The notes under the pieces: generated by a model
The model's database searches: none
Told to the model about the DNA's origin: nothing
Seen by the model: only the letters and a program-made list of their open reading frames with translations
Shown: positions 43,540-54,995 of the stretch, piece after piece
How the letters are laid out: each line of letters starts with the position of its first letter
Position numbering within the stretch: position 1 is the stretch's first letter
DNA from: Lingula anatina
Taxonomy: Eukaryota; Brachiopoda; Lingulata; Lingulida; Lingulidae
Direction: 5' to 3'
NCBI RefSeq assembly: GCF_001039355.2
Contig: NW_019775522.1
Coordinates: forward strand, 168,498 to 230,497
Length of the DNA stretch: 62,000 nucleotides
Translations under genes and position numbers: made by a program

Positions 43540-46500
43540 TCAGAAAAAAAAATACTTGAAATGCCTTGAGTTAGGAGGAGAATACTTTTACATTAAATGT
43601 TGCTACAGTTTCTGTCAGATAGTGGCAGTGTCTGTTAGGCTGTAATTGGGACATTCTGGTTTGTAAACCTGACATCATTCTTCCTAGTGACAGTATGCAG
43701 ACAGGGGACAATGCAGCATTCTCATCTGTCGTCATTTTGTATGTACGGCGGACTTTTGGGTGAGGTTATCCCACGTATATTATGTGCATGTATTTGCACG
43801 TTACACCATTCAATTCAAGGAAACAAAACAAGCATGTTATATTTGTTTGAGAAATTATACGGTTATAGCGCAATTTATGACATTGTTATGTATGTATTAT
43901 GGTGTAATATTGACCGCAAACCCATTTGTCAGCTTGCTAAATTATTCATGGAAAGTTGCTATATTCTGATGCTCAGCAGTTTCTGTAAAAAAATCTAGAT
44001 TTACTGGTGAATCCTTTTAAGAAAAGATTTTGATGTGTTACATCTCTCTAATTTATCTGAACGTCAAGTGAAACATTTGAAGAATTTACCAGCAGAAGAC
44101 AGTCGATTTCTGACAAACTGATACCTGCTTCACAGATATTATACATCATACAATATAAGAGCAGCATATTACACCAGCGCGTAGCTGCTCAGACATTTCT
44201 CATTGACCACAAATATGTTAAGACAGTAGCAGGTTGCTCATATGGCTTAATGCATCACTGTACAGAGCTGTTCCTTTTCATCTATTCTGTATCAACAATG
44301 AGGAGTTCTTTGTGATAACAGAGGGAATATTCATGAAATGAAGTCTGCTGAATGACAACGAGGGTAGCATGAGGCAGAGTGAGTTTTATGTGACCTGCAT
44401 ACACGTACCTTACAAGGTAGATGTGTTCACCTATGATAAAAGACAGATACTGTGATTAAGTGATGATAATGAAGCAACTCATATGAGAATCAAATGGAAG
44501 AAAAACAGGTGTAGAAAGGGATTAAGCAGAAACAAGCTATTTTGGTCTCATTTTAACATTATGTTTTTTTTAGATTTTGATAATCGATCTAAGATGAAAG
44601 AAATGTCAGGTTAATCCCAGTAAGTTCCAACATATAAAGTTATGACCAAGAAGATAATACTGATGGTAAGGGATTTATGGAACTAACATATGATGGTGAA
44701 AAAGGTCCTGATCATCAAACAAGTTATCGGAATAATCACGTCCTCGTGTACCTATCATGCATAAGATATAATAAAAATACAAGCTATATCAATTTACAGT
44801 GGATAAATATGTACTGACTCATCAATGAGATTGAGGATTACTGATGACAATGTGCTGTGGATAGGAATGTAAGAAATGGAGATACTAATTTCGATCTGAA
44901 ATGTGGATTGAAAATAAAACGCTCACTGGAGGTAAGGCTATCAGAATATGTTAAAATACAAGATTAAATATAATTTAAATTTTGAAACTAGAACTGGCCA
45001 ACGCGATACACGACACACCCAATAGATAGATAGACAGATAGATTGATAGATAGATATTGGTTGATTAGTTCAAAATAGTGGAAAATATGAGATCAATATG
45101 ATTGTGGTGAAACATAATAATAAAAAAGCAGATATAATTAAATAAAAACCAAATAAATGGTAAAAGAGGCAACTGACATTGCCATATGCTGCTTTGGTCA
45201 CATTTTGTCAATAATGCAGATGACAGTGATCGTAAATATTTAGTTTTTCTGGCTCATATTTCAGAGTAACATACTGTTAAAAAACTATTCCAGTGATAAA
45301 TGAAATAGGGTTTCTATAGATATTTATCAATAATCTGCCACAAAACGCACCGTTTCATATGCTCTTTGATTTTTTTAAAACTTGAAATTAAATATTAAAC
45401 CAGTTTAGTTATTCCAGCATTTATGTTAAAAGATTATGGGCAAACAGAAGCTTCAGACACAAGAAAATACACAGTTAGCTGAATCCAAAGATAGAAGCAC
45501 ATTATCTCTGAAAATAGAATAGTGTGACTTACTTATCCCTAAACATCAGAAAACTATACTGCATTTGCACGTGAAAAATCCTGATGAATCTACGTGGTGA
45601 ACAAAACCACAGTTTTCAAACCAACTCATCACCTTCACAAGTGACGTTCAAATACAAGAGCTGTTTTTCCAGTACAGGTAAATTTTTCCCTCATCAGATA
45701 GGTTAACTTAGTATCAGATAACTTAAATGGCTTGATAAATCGAAACATGGCACTAACAGTTTATATTTAAAATACTGCACCTTACAACAGATTGTCATTT
45801 AATATAATGAAATAAAAATATTTAACTTTTTTGTTTCACTATTGAAATAAATGACCATGAGGGAGGGGTAAGGTATACCAAGTTTGATCTATTCTGTGTA
45901 CATGTAAACAGGTTCTTATTTTATGGTAAATGGACAACGTTGTTATTTAAATTGTATTTGAAAATACAAGCGATAATAACAGTTAGGAGTTGGGATAGCT
46001 TACATGTATGTGTGTATCGCAAAAAAGGCTTCAGTATCAGTCTATAAGTGAGAAAAGACTGACCCGATCCCCACCGACTCTGAATTGGTGTTTGCCAGGG
46101 GTAGGGGAGTTCCTGGAATGATACCAGTACCAGTATAAAATGAAAATTTTAATTAAAAAAAAAATTAACTGCCGATTTTCCATAAATACAGTTTTTCATT
46201 TAACACGTAGGATACATGAAATCTCGAATTTGAGAATTTGATAATGACAGGTAGGACTTGGTATTGTGCAAATGAAGAAGTGGAGACGCTCGTGGTAAGA
46301 TCGACCGAGGAAATTAAATGCTTATTTTGAAATGCTAAATATAAAAACATTTCTGGAGTATTTTTAGGCCCGTCATATTCTAAAATATATTCTTTTAAAT
46401 TACTTAAATGGTTTCAGAAACGTGATTTAAAAGTTGATTTCCCACAAATGCAGATCGAGTACCATTTGACACGTAAGATGTATTTAATCTCGAATTTGAT

Positions 46501-48389
46501 AGAACGTAGAAAAGTGATTTAATTATTTAGCGATTGAGGGTTTTATGGTGAACGTTTACCACAAAAGAAGCTTTCTGGCTCAGTTTTTTCATTAGATATG
46601 CGACGTCTTTGCTATTTCCATCATATTTTACCTCAGCTCCCAAACACTAATTAAAATCTTCAGATAAATCAGAATATATTGGAAAAGAGAAATGGCAACA
46701 TATGGCCGTTGAAATTAAATTTTTACCTGTCGTGAATTATAATAGCGTGACTGAGAGATGGACAAATCAAAAACCCGCAACGCACTTCTTTCAATTGCTT
46801 AGACAGCACCATGAAACGGCTTAAACAAATATAGAATTGGTCAGAAATAGAAAAACAACATTAAGAATATAATAAAATTTGCATTTCTTAGATTTGCTTC
46901 TACACTTGTATTGATTTTTAAAATCCCCCACCTATTCAGGTACCAGTAGAAAATGTAGTTTAAAGTCAATGCGGGCCTTATCTTGTAGTATGTAGTATTA
47001 GGGACATGAACGACAGGCACTCTTTATTCGTGATATGTGAGGATTTGTAAAATTAAGGCTCAATTATGGCTCAATTTGTGGAATTATGAAGTTTTATTTT
47101 GCAGTTTCTTAATACGACGGCGGATTTACAGAGCGATTCATTCCCGATAATGTATGTATATGTATTCATTGGATAAATGAACCTTTCTCTTATTTTATTT
47201 ACATTACGGTCATGGTAACCAAATCGATTTAGAAACACTATTAACTATATACATACAATTTACCAGTGAACTGGGTCTATTTATGAACCCGTGGCTTTTA
47301 AAAGGATTACGAACATTATATTTTGTTCTCACTATTTTCTTAAATATTTATTTTAAAGGTTACTTGAATCTCATTCCATTTTAATAATTTACCTTTATGT
47401 TTCATATATACATGTACGTGTACATTTAGAAATATTACTAAATATTAATTATTTCAATCTATGAAATGTGATGAAATTCATACCGTAAAGAGAACGATGG
47501 CAAAGCACATAACTCTAACTGAACATATAAATGGTATGATGTCACGCATGTGCAGCGTGCGCGTATGGGGGGTAATAAGAATTTTAATTGAAAAATTAAG
47601 CCTTACGAAACCTTCCCACAGAATTTTCTGCCAAAGACGGCTGACACCCGCATTAATTAAGATAGAATGTCTTCAAAAATACTAAATATTTCAAACATGA
47701 GGTAAAATCACTGCTCAAGAATCTATCTCGGGGTTCTTTGTGGTTTAATTAAGAAAGATTTCTCGATTTTAGTGGATTTTCTGAAGTCTCCTTGGGGTGG
47801 GGGTGGGGGGCAGCAACAAGACATCAATACTCAAGAATTATTGATGTATATTGTTGATGTGAGTGGACAACACTTTTAATGGTCCCCTCATATGATTATT
47901 TATGTCAAATATCTGGGATGACATTAAGTTAGTAAATCATAACTCATTGAGCAACATATTTGTTATATTGTGAGGCATTAAAACTGGTCGATTGAGAAAG
48001 AAAAGACGTAGGGATGGGCTAACCTCAAAGACATTACTTTATCATAAAATAGGGTTGACTGGTAAATTTGTACACCTCTATAATATATTGCAGTTTCACC
48101 CAGGTCTTAATGTTTAAAGTGTCTTTAATGTCTAGATTAGTATTGTAGTAGATGAGCAATTTACGACTTAGAATGTATTTATATGAAACATTTGAACTAT
48201 ATTCAGACCCGTAGCTAGCAATTTTAGAAGGGGGTTCTTTTTCTGAAAAAAAAAGTGGAACCTCTGTGTGCTTAGATCAAATTTGACTAAGAGGAAACCT
48301 TTTCCCGGCAAAAAGGGCGGTTTGTTCGAACCTTGAGATGAACCTTGAGATTTTTCTCTCTCTCTCTTACTTTCTTTTATTCTTTATTT
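43540..48389. other. Duplicated flank upstream of unit 5
   Basis: No gene. It is paralogous, in order, to 5350-13940 and 27391-31400, with a GATA run at 45022-45054. It gives empty-site evidence for several insertions in the first copy. A truncated family-C MITE lies at 48205-48335. Confidence 0.65.
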
Positions 48390-48442
48390 TTATTTGTAAA
48401 ACCCACAACACTTCTGCATCAAATTACGCACGTTGATAGAAC

Positions 48443-48511
48443 GCGCATGGGCACCCAGTTTGCCAACGAGGAGAAATTGCTGCGTGCCCACCTTTAAAAG
48501 TTGTATAAATA
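48443..48511 (+). promoter_or_regulatory. Unit 5 core promoter
   Basis: CGCGCATGGGC, then CAGTTTGCCAACGAGGAGA, then TATAAATA at 48504-48511, 87 bases before the ATG. It is as well preserved as the promoters of the complete units. Confidence 0.6.
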
Positions 48512-48597
48512 AGAAGAACAGAGGGAAGAATATCGCAGTTGCCTTCTGCTACACATTCCTTCTGGTACGCATTAGGCAAGAAAAGAAAGTCTTGAAG

Positions 48598-48778
48598 ATG
48601 ACAGGACAAGGAGGCATGGCCGTGCTTCTGATCATCGCTTTGACAAAAGTGACATCCGTTACTGGCGCGGGTCCCATCCCTCTTACACCGGAGGAAGAGG
48701 CTCAAAGAGAAAATGCAACGGCTGCTATGGCTGACCTTCCTCCTGAAGATCAGATGGAACTGCCCGCCGGTCCAGTAG
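48598..48778 (+). CDS. Unit 5, orphan exon 1: signal peptide and linker
   Basis: 60 codons plus one base, ending GTAG|GTAAGT. MTGQGGMAVLLIIALTKVTS is the signal sequence, followed by VTGAGPIPLTPEEEAQR and an acidic linker ending PAGPV. Frame, length, phase and promoter are all intact. Downstream the intron is interrupted by LINE sequence from about 48830, and no VWD exons follow on this strand in the window. Either the rest was lost, or the exon splices to something beyond the TRIM genes, which I think unlikely. Confidence 0.7.
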
Positions 48779-48829
48779 GTAAGTTACAATTTTCACTAAG
48801 ATTGTAAACTAAACCGAATATGAAAATGA

Positions 48830-50180
48830 ATATAATAAATAAAGTCATCCAGGCATTTAAAATAAATTAAAACTAGAAATTATAAACTAAAAGACCAAAG
48901 CTTTAAAACAAGAAAAACAAGAGCTATAAAACAAGAATTATAAGATATTATTATATTATAATTTGGAGCAGTATTTTACATGAAATGTAAAAGACTGTGC
49001 AAAGTATGATTTAAAACGCTCCGTTTTCATTCTTGGTATTAAAATTTGTTGCTGACCCTGAGATTTCTTGGCTTCTTTTCTTTAAACAGATGGTGTAACT
49101 TATCAAAATTCTTATCAAAATTTGTGCAATAGTTCTTGAATAAAACGTCTCTTCTCTCCCTCAGAGAGGTGCGATTACTAGTTTGTAGGGCATCCTTGTA
49201 AGAATAAAATGGGTAAATAATTCTAAGAGCTCTCCTTTGAACAGTTTCTAAGCATCCACATTGTTCGGCTGTAAGACCAGGCCCCCACACAGGGCATGCA
49301 CATTCTAGGACTGATCTAATTATTGATTGATATATAACTATTAGATCCTCAGTGTTCAGATTTGCCCTTCTTCAACTGCCTGAGATATAAAAAGCTTGGT
49401 ACAAGACTTGGGATAAATCAACTGCACATGTTCTGTCCACTTGAGACCAGGGGTCAGAGTTACTCCTAGTAGCTTAAATTTACTCACTTTTTTGACAATT
49501 TCTCCATCTACCAATAGTGTTAGGATGGTATCTATACATTTGGTAAAGTTAAAATCCATACATTTTGTCTTCTTAACGTTCAAGTTCATATTGTTTTTTC
49601 TAACCCTATTTTCAAGTTGCTCTGTTGCCTGTGGAAGTAGTGACTTTTGGCCAAACTGACAAATCTCATAAATAGATGAGTCATCAATTTTATATCTGGG
49701 CAGCAGGTTTTTAGATCATTTATCGTTGCTATAAACAGGGTTGGATCTAACTTTGTCCCCTGAGGTACCCCTCCATTAAACCGAACCCAGTCAGATTTAC
49801 ACTGACCACATTTCACTCTATGATACCTTTAGCATACAAAGGAGTACATGTAAATCCACTTTCCCCTGACTGCCCAGTTTTTCAATTAAGATGCTGTGGT
49901 CTATTCTGTCGAACGCCTTAGAAAAATCTGAAAAAAAAAAAAACTTGGGAATAAGATTTGGTTTTAGCAGATGGTTCACGACCTTCTAGTACTTTGTGAG
50001 TCAGCTCTAGCAGAGCGTGGGTAGTAGAGCTATTTTGAACTACTCCAAATTGGGACCTATCGATTTGCAGGCCACCCATCACCCATTTTGCCACAAATGA
50101 CTCCAATATTTTACTCAACACTGGTGTAAGCGATATTGGTCTAAGATCAGCCTCTATCAGTTTTGGTTGGTTAATTTTGA
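48830..50180 (-). mobile_element. LINE (non-LTR retrotransposon), reverse-transcriptase part
   Basis: On the minus strand, in order: DLRPISLTPVLSKILESFV; DRSQFGVVQNSSTTHALLEL; VRFNGGVPQGTKLDPTLF followed by a frameshifted DDS region; VNLKKTK-type and LLGVTLTPGLKWTEHV; and a C-terminal QRRALRIIYP. This matches the reverse transcriptase of Jockey/CR1-like elements. Frameshifts at about 49590, 49690 and 49920 show that it is dead. It lies within what was intron 1 of unit 5. Confidence 0.85.
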
Positions 50181-50375
50181 AATGTATAAAGAATGCTATT
50201 TAAATTTATAAATATTATATAATTAAAGTAGATAAAAGTCGATCAAATAATTAAAGAATAGTTTCTAAAGATCTGGCAGTTCTAAATTACTGGAAGGCCT
50301 CGACATCTATGCATTGTCAATCTTTAACTTACTCAAAATCACCTGATGTCAGGGAAGGCTATGCAAACTTCCGTT

Positions 50376-50560
50376 AAGTTATTTTACGTGTTGGCAAAAA
50401 TGGTATTACACCTTTATTGCAGCTTTTGACAAGTTTGGTCATCTAAAGCACTGATAATCTGTTATATATGTAGTATGTTATATATTATGGAGTATAAGAT
50501 TCAAATTTCAAGTTCTCAAAAGTGTGTTTCGCGAAAATTTTGAGTCGTCAGTATCATTTT
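50376..50560 (+). other. Remnant of unit-5 intron 1
   Basis: GTGTTGGCAAAAATGG, GCAGCTTTTGACAAGTTTGG and TTCTCAAAAGTGTGTTTCGCG match intron 1 of unit 3 (31890-32010) and unit 2 (14420-14480 and 15458-15480), so the intron resumes after the LINE. Confidence 0.6.
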
Positions 50561-50626
50561 TACATATTCCAGATGAAATACAATCTACTTACGCCATCGG
50601 CGTCGTTTGCCGTTCAGGGAATCCCC
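50556..50626 (-). pseudogene. Inverted tail of VWD exon 3 with donor
   Basis: On the minus strand it reads GGGATTCCCTGAACGGCAAA…GATGGC|GTAAGTAGATTG. This matches the end of exon 3 and the start of the next intron in units 1-3. The conserved TAA stop is GAA here. Only the last 34 exon bases remain. It lies in opposite orientation to the orphan exon of unit 5, so an inversion or insertion happened at this point. Confidence 0.75.
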
Positions 50627-50819
50627 TGCACGGTGCATGTGTCAAGAGCGGAATCTCCATTTTAGTCTAGTGAGATTTTTGAAAAAAGGCTCTGCATAAG
50701 AGGCAAGGGGCATTTTGGGGTAAAAGTTGGGAACCAGGCTTATTAGCATAATTTTGGGATGCTGATTCCAATTAACCCGGTTCCCAAGCGAAATTTTGCG
50801 TTTTTAACGGTCGAATTCG

Positions 50820-51425
50820 NGAAAAAATTCGTTGATCTTTTTTACTAGAACCTGGTAATTACCATTTGATGTGCTATCAGCAAGTGACTCTAATGAACAT
50901 TTATTGTTATTCAAACCTGCTAGCTCTTTGGATTTCTTCCACCAAGTGGAAGAGTCAGACTGTTTTAGTGATTCTATTTTGTTTTTGTAAAACGATGATT
51001 TCAGTTTCTTATTGGTTCTGTTAACTTTGTTTCTGATGCTATGTGAGAGTTTGGTGTCTCCCTCTCTGAAAGCTTTCTGGCGCTGTTTGATAAGATCCTT
51101 GAAGTCGGTGGTTATCCAGGGTTTGTCGGTAGTGTGTCTTGTGGATTCTTTTATTGGGAGGTACGTATCAAGGAGCTCATTCATTGTCTTTTCAAAGTAT
51201 TGAAACTGCTCGGAACATGAGTTCATTCTAAAAAGTGGTGTCCAGTCAATTTTTATAAGTTCTCCGGCAAAAATAATTTTCTCATTTTTTCCTGATGTAC
51301 GAGAGTAGGTCTTTTCCACTCTGCCTCGGGGGATACGGTTGTGATTTTCTGGTAAGGACAGAACTGCATTGTGATCGGAGGAGCCTATGGATGGTAAAAT
51401 TTCGGGCTCTTTGTAGAATTGTAGT
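50820..51425 (-). mobile_element. LINE, endonuclease end and pre-RT region
   Basis: The minus strand encodes PEILPSIGSSDHNAVLSLPE, with the terminal SDH motif of the AP-type endonuclease, then a 171-residue frame (KIDWTPLF, DKPWITTDFKDLIKQRQKAF, SSTWWKKSKELAG) typical of the spacer before the reverse transcriptase. It breaks off at a lone N (50820). With 48830-50180 it probably formed one element, split by 640 bases that include unit sequence, or wrongly joined in assembly. The 5' part is missing. Confidence 0.8.
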
Positions 51426-52278
51426 ATATTTCAAGAATCAAAATAATCCACCTAAAAGTATTTTATGAAGAGCACTGTGGCGTTGTTTTTTAATTTATGT
51501 AGAAGAGTTCGATTAGTAAACAACGAGAAAAACATTTGGCCTTAATGAAAAAGAAGCACTTAACTTGCCATGGAAATCCCAAGATTGCCACCATAATAAA
51601 ATCTGCAAAAATGTCATTTCTGCATTCCTTAAAATTCGATTTGAATTTAATACACGTACATACAAGCTTTTTCGTCAACTCAGACTCTTATTTAAGTTAT
51701 TGTAACTAACGGCAGCATCGTGAGATGGTCATGCAGTCCCTATACTGCTGCCCCGTCAAGGAGCTTCCATGATAACTCATCACATGTGGAGACCCGCAAA
51801 AGTTTCTCAGAGCTCACATAGTCAATCAGTTTACATTTTACAATTAAATATTACTTGTACATTGTTGTTGTTTTCAGAGAAATATTCCCGTTAGCATACG
51901 TTTAATTTTTTTTTTACACAGGCAACAATTTTGTTCAGTTTGATAAACTTAAGAAGTTAATCATGTGCATACATGTCCATTTCACCATGTTCAATGTTGA
52001 GTGGGAAATTGTTTATAAAGAGAAAAAAATAAGGACAGATCCTTGATGCGACGGCCATAGGATCAGAGCGGTGATTTCGAAATAAAGTTTGTTGTTTTCT
52101 GTCAGTGAAATAAGTTGCACACTGGTACAGTTCTAGTTTCTTTATAAGGACATCATCATGTTGGCTATATCAAATACTTTCCGTAGTTCTATTAAAATAA
52201 CACCATATCCCCAGCTATATTAACTACTTTTTAAACGTCATGGCAAAAATCAAATAAGTCAAATTAAATAAGTAATTT
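51426..52278. other. Intergenic, no gene
   Basis: AT-rich. No exon or repeat of the array is recognised beyond 51425, so the VWD array ends here. Confidence 0.55.
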
Positions 52279-53820
52279 CTAGGTTATATACTTAAACGTG
52301 AGAATTTTGCATTGGTTAGTTCCAACAACGAGCTCCCCCTTATTGTTGATAGCGATTATCATAGGTTCCATAATGCCGTCTTGCCTTGTCAGAATATTAC
52401 GTACAAATTTTCCATCTGAATCAAGGACAGCCACATTGCCATTAAAGCAGTCAGCTATGAATATGTGTCCAAACTTATCTACGCACACCCCGCTTGGATA
52501 ACTCACTTGTCCCTCCATACTTCCACTCCGACCCCTTGCTCCGTATTCGAATATTACGTCACCCTGGAGCGTAACAGCATACACACAGTGGGCCCTGCAG
52601 TCACTAACTAAGACAGCACTTATGGCATGATGGTATACGCATTGCAGTCTAACGTTTCTGCACATCGGGATATCGATTTTGTTAAGAAGAATAAAAGACA
52701 CCATATCATACATACAAATGCACTTTGTACCGCCATCACACACGTAAACCTTTCCCTCTGTACGGTCCACAGTGACACCCCAGGGTCGCCACATGTCACC
52801 CTGACCAAAACATTGGCAAACACGACCTGAGGTTGAATACAGTCTACAGCAATCATCTCCGCAAGTGACCACAAATCTATCGTTACTGAGTGCAGTGATT
52901 CGCCTCGCGCCTCCCTCTATATTGATCTCACGGTTACACCGGCCCGTGTTAGAGAACATGGCCACTGTAGCACCATGTACTACAAACATGCATCCATCAG
53001 CTGCAAATGTTATATCCCAAGGATAATCTTTCATAGAAAAACAATGAACCTGTCTTGGCTTCTGTAGCCATGTTGGTTTCGGATATACATGTAGTGCCAA
53101 TTCTTGATGGCGTGCTCTAGCTTTTTTCAAACTTCCGAAACATGCATCAAAGGGACCCTGAAACGTTTTGGCGGTAATGGGTCCCGTTTTATTAGACAAC
53201 GGCCTTGGCTCAGGAATTTCAGGGAACTGTAGTGTGTGTTTCGTTTTTGCTCGACATGGTGTCTTGGTATAAATGGATGGTTTTCTTCTGTAGAACGCCA
53301 GCAGTTCGCTGGGCTGTTTTTCGCAGTGTTGAATTGAATCTAATTCCTGGCGTAATTGTGCCTGTATTTTGGCTGCGGTCGTCGACAAGTCGAGTGTGGG
53401 CAAATGCACAAACTGGTGCCCATTTAAAGCCGGTATTTTGTCATGGATGACACGACATGTATCACACAGTAGATTGGTCTTAGGACATCCTTGGCACAAT
53501 AAAGTGGCCTCTTTATGATCACAGTATTCACAAAGTCTCCCCTGGGGCACTGTATGACCTCGCATGAACTCTTTTACTTTTTTTAGAAAGAAGTTTTTCA
53601 CGAGAGTTTGTAACCCACCTGGTGGTATGGGGGCCTCGTGGCGACATACGGGACAGGAAAACTTGTTCTGGACCCCATTCCTGGCTGCATGATCAGCTAT
53701 GCATTCCAGGCAGAACGTGTGGTAGCAGGGGAGCACTCTCGGGTCTTTATATTCCTCTAGACATAAATGACATGTTAAAAAGTTCTCACTGAAGACATCG
53801 TAGAGCTCTTTTGAAGCCAT
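52279..53820 (-). CDS. TRIM-type RING/B-box/NHL protein lacking its coiled coil
   Basis: A 513-residue intronless protein starting MASKELYDVF. An earlier in-frame ATG at 53937 would add 39 residues, but the RING begins only 16 residues after the Met chosen here. The RING (C17, C20, C32, H34, C37, C40, C56, C59) is complete, as for an E3 ubiquitin ligase. B-box 1 follows (C97, C100, C109, C112, C119, C122, H126, H135). A second B-box starts (HCEKQPSELLAFY, 165-177) but breaks off, and the sequence resumes at PSIYTK, matching the neighbour just before its NHL region. About 230 residues, covering the rest of B-box 2 and the whole coiled coil, are missing in frame. Six-bladed-propeller-type NHL repeats (RPWGVTVD, YPSGVCVDKFGHIFIADC) fill about 290-513. 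TRIM proteins dimerise through the coiled coil, so this one may act as a monomer or not at all. Confidence 0.85.
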   Translation of the reverse strand: MASKELYDVFSENFLTCHLCLEEYKDPRVLPCYHTFCLECIADHAARNGVQNKFSCPVCRHEAPIPPGGLQTLVKNFFLKKVKEFMRGHTVPQGRLCEYCDHKEATLLCQGCPKTNLLCDTCRVIHDKIPALNGHQFVHLPTLDLSTTAAKIQAQLRQELDSIQHCEKQPSELLAFYRRKPSIYTKTPCRAKTKHTLQFPEIPEPRPLSNKTGPITAKTFQGPFDACFGSLKKARARHQELALHVYPKPTWLQKPRQVHCFSMKDYPWDITFAADGCMFVVHGATVAMFSNTGRCNREINIEGGARRITALSNDRFVVTCGDDCCRLYSTSGRVCQCFGQGDMWRPWGVTVDRTEGKVYVCDGGTKCICMYDMVSFILLNKIDIPMCRNVRLQCVYHHAISAVLVSDCRAHCVYAVTLQGDVIFEYGARGRSGSMEGQVSYPSGVCVDKFGHIFIADCFNGNVAVLDSDGKFVRNILTRQDGIMEPMIIAINNKGELVVGTNQCKILTFKYIT

Positions 53821-54995
53821 TCCCTTGATTTGCCATCCAAAGGAATGCTCAGTGCCCCATACATCCGACCGCCTTGATTTTACTGCTGCCAAAGCCATGG
53901 CGCGAGTTTTTATCGCTTGATAGGTCATCTTAAACAAACTTGTAGTGATTGAGATGCCTAGCGATCGACGAACTATGTAACTGGGTCATGCTGTCTGTAA
54001 CCGCATAGGTATCAAAAAATAAAACTAGGCTAAGTTTGTTTTCTGCTTTTCTGTGTGTAAACAAACTTTAAGACTGGCCTACTTTATTTTGTTTAGGATG
54101 GCTGTGTGTGAAGCATATATTCAATACTCTTGCATACCCCCCAGGTACCTATAGAGACGGTATATGGCCATGGCGATATGACCCTCATGCCACTGTAGTG
54201 AGCTGTCCTTCGGAAAAATCAGATAAGACATCGATAAAGTCTAGACATTCTATAGATGTATCTAGGCAGAGACCCTCAGAATACTGTAAACCGATTGCTA
54301 TTGATTATTTGATCATTTTTGCCTTAAAAGAACACCATGGAAGGTGTCTAATGGGTCATTTCACGTCCCTTTTTTATTGGGGGGGGGGGAAGGGGGTCCA
54401 CTGGACTGGATTCAGTTTATAAATTTTGTTAACATTTTTTCAACTTCAGTGGGGAATATCGCTCACTTACTAGACTAATGTACGGTGGCATATGATTTTG
54501 TAAAACAAAAATCATTTTTACAAGATGTTAATGAAGACACTAAGTTTGAAATACATTGTACCTGTATCCAGTCGTTTAGTGACATATTTAGATCAAAGTC
54601 AGTTATATGCAAAGTTTTTTTTTTTTTTTTTTTGCTTCAGTTACGACTTGTTTATGAACAGAAAACAAAATTAAAAGACTTAAATAAAGAAATTTATCTG
54701 GTTGAGTTTTCTAGCCTTGAGTCATGGATCCATAAAACAGACGGTGTAAGACACGATTTAATTATTATAAAGGGGGTATGGCTAATTTCAATGCTGTAAA
54801 CATTGAAAAAATGAGAAACAATTTATCTATTTAATGTATAAATTTATTAAGAACTGGCAAACTTCTTGAAATATAAATATTCCTTGTCGGTGCTGAGTAC
54901 ATTTACAGTTTCTGCACAGTGTATGTGTCGCATGACATTTTCCCGCAAAGGAAATCCAACGTTTTAGACACTATCACTGTGTGAAATCAGTTAAG
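53821..54995. other. Spacer between the TRIM genes
   Basis: No gene. It holds a G-run at 54378-54397 and a T-run at 54617-54634. The upstream region of the first TRIM gene shows no TATA box I can support. Confidence 0.5.
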
